A DNA stretch of 64,000 bases, taken from positions 1-64,000 of the forward strand of contig JAQYLT010000065.1 in assembly GCA_028719885.1 (NCBI GenBank), in the 5' to 3' direction. Positions 59,838-64,000 of this stretch are shown piece by piece. The notes under the pieces were generated by a model. That model searched no databases and was not told the origin of the DNA. It saw only the letters and a program-made list of their open reading frames with translations. A program made the translations under genes and the position numbers. Source of the stretch: Bacillota bacterium (GTDB taxonomy: Bacteria > Bacillota > Clostridia > Oscillospirales > Oscillospiraceae). Each line of letters begins with the position of its first letter. Position 1 is the stretch's first letter.

Positions 59838-62279
59838 TTAATTTGAAATCGGTTTCCCGTCACTCGCTTGCTTCTGCCGCTGCCTTGTAATCATCCCGCC
59901 GATTCGCTCCACAAAAATGGTGCTGTAGCGCAGAACCGGTTCGGTCACAATGGCAAATACCACGAAGAGCATGACGCATTCCAGCGACATATGGGCGATG
60001 CCGAACACATCTCCCAGCCAGATGCTGCAAACCAGCAGACCCACGATGCAGCCGCCCAGGACGCTCCAGCGCAGTGCGTTCATGGGCTTGCTGATATGAC
60101 CGAGGATCATGAAGCCAACGATGGCCAAAAGCATGGTGCAGGCGGTGGAAATATCTGCCTCCTCCACACCAAAGACGCTGCCGAAGATCACAAGGGCACC
60201 CACCACCAGGAAATCCGTCAGTCCCGCAGGCAGGGCCTTAATGAGCACATTGGACAGGAAGCGGCCCCGGATGCGGTCTCCATTGGGCTGCAGAGCCAGG
60301 AAGAAGCCGGGGATACCGATGGTGAACATGCTGATGAGAGACATCTGGGATGGCTCCAGGGGATAGTTCAGGGCGAAGCAGGCGGAGAAAATCGCCATTA
60401 GGAAAGAGAAAATGTTCTTCACCAGAAACAGACTGGCAGAGCGCTGGATGTTGTTCACCACCCGGCGGCCCTCCATCACCACGGAGGGCATGGCGGCAAA
60501 GTCCGATTCCAGCAGCACCAGCTGGGAGACCTGGGCCGCCGCGTCACAGCCGGAGGCCATGGCCACGGAGCAGTCCGCATCCTTCAGGGCCAGCACATCG
60601 TTGACACCGTCACCGGTCATGCCTACGGTGTGGCCGGCATCCTGCAAAGCGTGCACCAGCTGCCGCTTCTGCTCCGGGGTCACCCGGCCAAAGACGGTAT
60701 ATTCCGTGGCCGCCTGCCGGAGGGCTTCCTCTGTATCCAGGGTGGAGGCGTCGATATATCGCTCCGCTCCGGCGATGCCCGCCTCCAGGGCAATCTGGGA
60801 AACGGTCAGGGGATTGTCGCCGGAGATGACCTTGACGGTCACGCCCTGGCTGGCAAAGTATTGGAAAGTCTGTGGGGCATCCCGGCGGATGGGGTTTTCC
60901 AGAAGAATCAGCCCCATGGGACAGACTTGCCCTGTGAGGGCCTGGCCATCGGGGACGCCTTCGTATTTGCCGAATACGATCACCCGGTAGCCATCGGCAC
61001 TGTAGCTTTCGATGATGGCCCGATTCTTTTCATAATCCTCCCGGAGGACAAACTCCGGCGCACCCAGTACGTAGGCCTCGTCCTCAAACACCGCCGCGCA
61101 GTATTTATAGGTGGAGGAAAAGGGAATCACGGATTGGGCGGTTTTGTCTGTCGGGGTTTTGAAATATTGCTTCAGCGCCTGCATGGTCAGGTTTCCCTCC
61201 GGCATGGCGGTTACCAGACTGCTGATGCTGCTCTTCAATCCCCGGCCCTGGGAGGGGTCGAAGCCTGCCAGGGGAATCACACCGCTGACCCGCATCTCAT
61301 TTTCTGTAATGGTGCCGGTTTTGTCCACGCAGAGCACATCCACCCGGGCCAGAGTTTCGATGCACTTCATATCGTGCACCAGCACCTTTTGAGAGGCCAG
61401 GCGCATCACACTGACCACCAGCGCCACGCTGGCCAGCAGATACAGCCCCTCCGGAATCATGCCGATCACCGCCGCCACCATGGAGACGATGCTGCTCTGG
61501 AAGGACGCTTCGGCAAACACATACTGCTGCACAAACAGGAGGATTCCAATGGGCACGATCAGAATGCCCATGACTCCCACCAGCTTGTCCAGAATGCGGA
61601 GCATTTCCGAACGCTCTTTCCGGTTCATGGCCTTGGCCTCCAGGGTCAGCCGGGAGATATAGGAATCCGCACCCACCTTGTCGAGCCTGGCATAGCACTC
61701 GCCGGACACCACAAAGCTGCCGGACATGAGGGTGTCCCCTGCCTTCTTTTGCAGCTCATCCGGTTCGCCGGTGAGCAGGGATTCATTCACCGCGGCGTTG
61801 CCCTCCAGCACCACCGCGTCGGCGCAGATTTGGTCCCCTGCCCGGAACAGGACGATGTCATCCAGCACCAGCTCCTCTACGGGAATCTCCGCCTGCTTGC
61901 CCTCCCGGATGGCCAGGGCATTGGGCGCATGGAGCATGGTCAGCTCGTCCAGCACCTTTTTGGCCCGAATCTCCTGGACAATGCCGATGAGCAGATTGGC
62001 AATCACCACCGGCAGAAAGGTCAGGCTTCGGTAGGATTCCGCCGCCACCACCAGAACAGTAAGAACGGCGAACACCAGGTTAAAATAGGTAAAGAGATTG
62101 CTCTTGATGATGGCGCCCACGGTTTTTGCCTCGGGCTTCACCGCGTTGTTCCCCAGGCCGCTCTGCATCCGCTGGCGCACCTGATCCTCACTGAGGCCGG
62201 CGGCGATATCCGGATGATAGCGAACGACGGAGTCTTCCGTGGCTTGACTGCTTTGAGCCGGTGCTTGTTTCTTTTTCAT
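59838..62279 (-). CDS. CtpE-like cation-translocating P-type ATPase
   Basis: 813 residues. The phosphorylation motif DKTGT is about residue 318 and GDGVNDVLALKDAD marks the hinge region; ten helices are expected. The actuator loop reads LLTGEPDEL where classical pumps have TGES, a change I have seen in this subgroup. The membrane motif MIPEGLYLL replaces the heavy-metal CPC signature, so this is not a copper/zinc pump. CtpE in mycobacteria has been linked to calcium. The ATG at 62279 is chosen for size; the upstream extension is non-homologous. Confidence 0.88.
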   Translation of the reverse strand: MKKKQAPAQSSQATEDSVVRYHPDIAAGLSEDQVRQRMQSGLGNNAVKPEAKTVGAIIKSNLFTYFNLVFAVLTVLVVAAESYRSLTFLPVVIANLLIGIVQEIRAKKVLDELTMLHAPNALAIREGKQAEIPVEELVLDDIVLFRAGDQICADAVVLEGNAAVNESLLTGEPDELQKKAGDTLMSGSFVVSGECYARLDKVGADSYISRLTLEAKAMNRKERSEMLRILDKLVGVMGILIVPIGILLFVQQYVFAEASFQSSIVSMVAAVIGMIPEGLYLLASVALVVSVMRLASQKVLVHDMKCIETLARVDVLCVDKTGTITENEMRVSGVIPLAGFDPSQGRGLKSSISSLVTAMPEGNLTMQALKQYFKTPTDKTAQSVIPFSSTYKYCAAVFEDEAYVLGAPEFVLREDYEKNRAIIESYSADGYRVIVFGKYEGVPDGQALTGQVCPMGLILLENPIRRDAPQTFQYFASQGVTVKVISGDNPLTVSQIALEAGIAGAERYIDASTLDTEEALRQAATEYTVFGRVTPEQKRQLVHALQDAGHTVGMTGDGVNDVLALKDADCSVAMASGCDAAAQVSQLVLLESDFAAMPSVVMEGRRVVNNIQRSASLFLVKNIFSFLMAIFSACFALNYPLEPSQMSLISMFTIGIPGFFLALQPNGDRIRGRFLSNVLIKALPAGLTDFLVVGALVIFGSVFGVEEADISTACTMLLAIVGFMILGHISKPMNALRWSVLGGCIVGLLVCSIWLGDVFGIAHMSLECVMLFVVFAIVTEPVLRYSTIFVERIGGMITRQRQKQASDGKPISN

Positions 62280-62379
62280 AACCAAAATCCTATCCCCAGA
62301 CTGATCAACAGGTTCTCCTTTGAAAAATGCCGCAGACTGTCCCGGATTTTTCTTTCCGCCAGTGCTGGGCAATGCTCAT

Positions 62380-62408
62380 AGCATACCATGATTTTCCGGT
62401 AAATGCAA
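62380..62408 (-). promoter_or_regulatory. Promoter of the P-type ATPase gene
   Basis: On the minus strand TTGCAT (62403-62408), a 17-bp spacer and TATGCT (62380-62385). Confidence 0.65.
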
Positions 62409-62497
62409 TGAACACGGAATGAAGAATTTTCAAAGAATTTTTACTGCCGCCGGAGGAAGGAGGATTCACCATGTTCCGGCATGGTGGAATGGGGGGC

Positions 62498-63217
62498 TTA
62501 CTTCTTAATCTGGAACAGGGGAGCGGCCACGTGCTTATACAGCAGCATGGTCAGGAAAGAAACCACAGCGCCTTTCACCACATTCAGCGGCGCCACGCAC
62601 AGGAACACAAAGCTGCTGACCCCGTTGATTCCGGCATGGATATCGGAGCCCATGGCAATGATGCTGTCCAGGGGCATATGGAAGAGCTCGGAGAATTTGG
62701 GCAGCAGATAAACGGCGTTGAAGGCGCTGCCAAACACCGCCATGGTGATGGTGCCCACGACCAATCCCACAATGGCGCTGCACTTGGATTTGCGGATGTG
62801 GTAGATCACGGTGGCGGGGAGCACAAGGCAGCAACCCACCACGAAATTGGCAAAGTCGCCCACGAAAGCGGTGGAGGTGCCTTTCAGCAGCAGCTTCAAA
62901 AGGATTTTCACACCCTCACAGGCCACGGTGGCGCTGGGTCCAAGGAAGAAACCGGCCAGCAGCACGGGAACCTCGGAGAAGTCCAGCTTGTAGAACGTGG
63001 GGGCAAGAAAGGGCAGGGGGAAGTCCAGTACATGCAGCACCGCGGCCAGGGCGGAGCAGATGCCGATGATGCTCACCCGACGGGCGACGGAAACCTTGCG
63101 AAGCTGGGGGAGCTTCCATTCCACCAGCCTGGCAGCCACGCCAAAGGCCACAATCACCAGCAAGCAGACACCGATGAAGCTCAGATTGGTTACAACGTCT
63201 GACAATAATTTACTCAT
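62498..63217 (-). CDS. ribU: Riboflavin ECF transporter S component RibU
   Basis: A 239-residue membrane protein with six helices and the RibU pattern (DFPLPFLAPTFYKLDFSEVP near residue 65, then LLLKGTSTAFVGDFANF). It captures riboflavin or FMN for the ECF module. It is directly controlled by an FMN riboswitch. No energising subunits are adjacent; it would share them with other S components. Confidence 0.95.
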   Translation of the reverse strand: MSKLLSDVVTNLSFIGVCLLVIVAFGVAARLVEWKLPQLRKVSVARRVSIIGICSALAAVLHVLDFPLPFLAPTFYKLDFSEVPVLLAGFFLGPSATVACEGVKILLKLLLKGTSTAFVGDFANFVVGCCLVLPATVIYHIRKSKCSAIVGLVVGTITMAVFGSAFNAVYLLPKFSELFHMPLDSIIAMGSDIHAGINGVSSFVFLCVAPLNVVKGAVVSFLTMLLYKHVAAPLFQIKK

Positions 63218-63235
63218 TTTTCTCTACACCTCTTG

Positions 63236-63267
63236 AAAAAAATACCCTCTGAGATAGACTCAGAGGG
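63236..63267 (-). terminator. Riboswitch expression-platform terminator
   Basis: CCCTCTGAG / CTCAGAGGG hairpin followed by TATTTTTTT on the minus strand, between the FMN aptamer and ribU. Confidence 0.92.
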
Positions 63268-63291
63268 CGAAAAAACGCAAAAAGATTGCGG

Positions 63292-63400
63292 ATCTTCTTC
63301 CATCCAGACTATACTGTCGGTATCGGAGTTTCACCGATTCGGCGCCGAAGCGTTCGCGGACTGTCACCGCCGGTGGGGAATTACACCCCGCCCTGAAGAT
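63292..63400 (-). promoter_or_regulatory. FMN riboswitch (RFN element)
   Basis: The minus strand starts ATCTTCAGGGCGGGG, then ATTCCCCACCGGCGGT and ACAGTCCGCGA, and closes with AGTCTGGATGGAAGAAGAT. These are the hallmark conserved boxes of the FMN aptamer. With the following terminator, FMN binding would end transcription before ribU. Confidence 0.97.
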
Positions 63401-63419
63401 ACTCTTCACTTGTGTTTTC

Positions 63420-63448
63420 AAGATAGCACAGCTTCCTGCGCTTGTCAA
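63420..63448 (-). promoter_or_regulatory. Promoter of the ribU transcript
   Basis: On the minus strand TTGACA (63443-63448), a 17-bp spacer and TATCTT (63420-63425), just upstream of the riboswitch. Confidence 0.75.
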
Positions 63449-63509
63449 GAGCGGAATTGTGTGATACACTTTTTCTGCAAACCCATTGGCGCAGGCGAAT
63501 GGCGGACGG

Positions 63510-64000
63510 CTACTGCTGGGCCTGGACGGAGGGGAAGGTGGGCTCCGGTGCAGGCTGGGTGGTGGGTTGGGTTGCAGGCTGGGTTGCGGGAGGAATGACC
63601 GTGGGCATCTGGAAGCCGCGGATTTTTCCCTGGGCGGCGGTGTCCGTCACATCTCCGCCGATCACCTTGTTTTTGTAAACCAGCACGGTGGCATAAACCG
63701 GCTCCTGGGCGCCGGGATAGTTGTTGATCTCATACACATAGCGCATGACCTTTTTCCCGGAGTATTTGCTCAGGTCATAGCCCTGGCCCTTTTGCAGGGC
63801 GTTGTAGCGCCGGAACATCTCTCCGGATTCCTCCGGGATGCGTACCTGAGAGGCTTCCTTTGGACTGGGGGTCACCTGCCAGCCGAAGCTTTCCAGGAAT
63901 TTCACCCGGTCATCGTTGGCGGATACCGCCGCGGTGGCTGCCGCAGTGCCCTGGCTTTTTCCGCCGAATAGGAGAATCAGCGCCAGCAGCACAGCGGCAA
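63510..64000 (-). CDS. DUF4830 protein, 5' end beyond the window
   Basis: At least 163 residues are visible; the frame is still open at the window edge, where the sequence is a hydrophobic segment (VLLALILLFGG), so the true start lies outside. The visible region FLESFGWQVTPSP, then GYDLSKYSGKKVMRYVYEI and VYKNKVIGGDV, fits DUF4830. The tail is rich in Pro, Thr and Gln (PPATQPATQPTTQP). Membrane-anchored with an external domain; function unknown. Confidence 0.75.
   Translation of the reverse strand, partial: AAVLLALILLFGGKSQGTAAATAAVSANDDRVKFLESFGWQVTPSPKEASQVRIPEESGEMFRRYNALQKGQGYDLSKYSGKKVMRYVYEINNYPGAQEPVYATVLVYKNKVIGGDVTDTAAQGKIRGFQMPTVIPPATQPATQPTTQPAPEPTFPSVQAQQ

Overview
This 64 kb window looks like chromosome of an anaerobic, spore-forming, GC-rich member of the Clostridia, most like gut Oscillospiraceae. 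The evidence is the forespore sigma factor SigG, a YlmC/YmxH sporulation protein, SpoVT, a type III glutamine synthetase, ECF vitamin transporters, a DUF362 ferredoxin-type protein and many small energy-coupled importers. Genes are densely packed, sigma-A promoters with 16-17 bp spacers are easy to see, and no tRNA, rRNA, prophage or CRISPR array was found.

Layout. 1-4.7 kb: the tail of an IS630-type transposase, an ABC-2 permease, then an HPt protein and a large REC-GGDEF-EAL-REC-GGDEF cyclic-di-GMP protein. 4.8-9 kb (minus): CDF metal exporter, recG, rpsT. 9-15 kb (plus): a gene-free kilobase with nested palindromes and DnaA-box-like 9-mers, then sigG, ylmC, rpsB-tsf, a DUF362 protein and a C_GCAxxG_C_C protein. 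15-20 kb (minus): M3 peptidase, MATE pump, a small P-loop protein, pgi. 20-31 kb (minus): a nitrogen-assimilation block (Amt fused to P-II, gltD, gltB, glnA type III) in which amt, gltB and glnA each have a terminator-like hairpin in the leader. 31-36.5 kb: RluA-type pseudouridine synthase, a P-loop kinase-like gene, an ABC exporter, a barnase/barstar pair, a ProX-like deacylase and a CHAP protein. 36.7-45.8 kb: corrinoid salvage (cobT-cobU-cobS-cobU-like-cobC), a TIM-barrel protein, a complete ECF importer (S, double ATPase, T), and divergently a DUF2284 protein and a secreted protein with two DUF4430 (transcobalamin-like) domains. 46-50.3 kb (minus): PAP2 and VTT membrane proteins, a TrpR-related YerC regulator and an amino-acid ABC importer whose promoter holds a palindromic operator. 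50.8-55.8 kb (plus): an HTH regulator fused to a cysteine-ladder beta-solenoid, an MFS transporter and a membrane M48 peptidase. 55.8-64 kb: spoVT, a decayed Bce-type two-component/ABC locus, ZIP transporter, a CtpE-like P-type ATPase, ribU under an FMN riboswitch, and a DUF4830 protein running off the edge.

The most striking unexplained structure is a dispersed family of 190-345 bp palindromic intergenic elements (nine copies here). Most are bounded by AAATTGGAATTTG-like ends and carry 20-bp core palindromes such as GGAACGGATTTATCCGTTCC whose two halves co-vary between copies. They sit close to stop codons, and two pairs of near-identical copies lie in opposite orientation around the 34-40 kb and 46-50 kb gene blocks. 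The other strong candidates for new biology are the HTH/cysteine-ladder regulator and the DUF4430 protein beside the predicted cobalamin importer.
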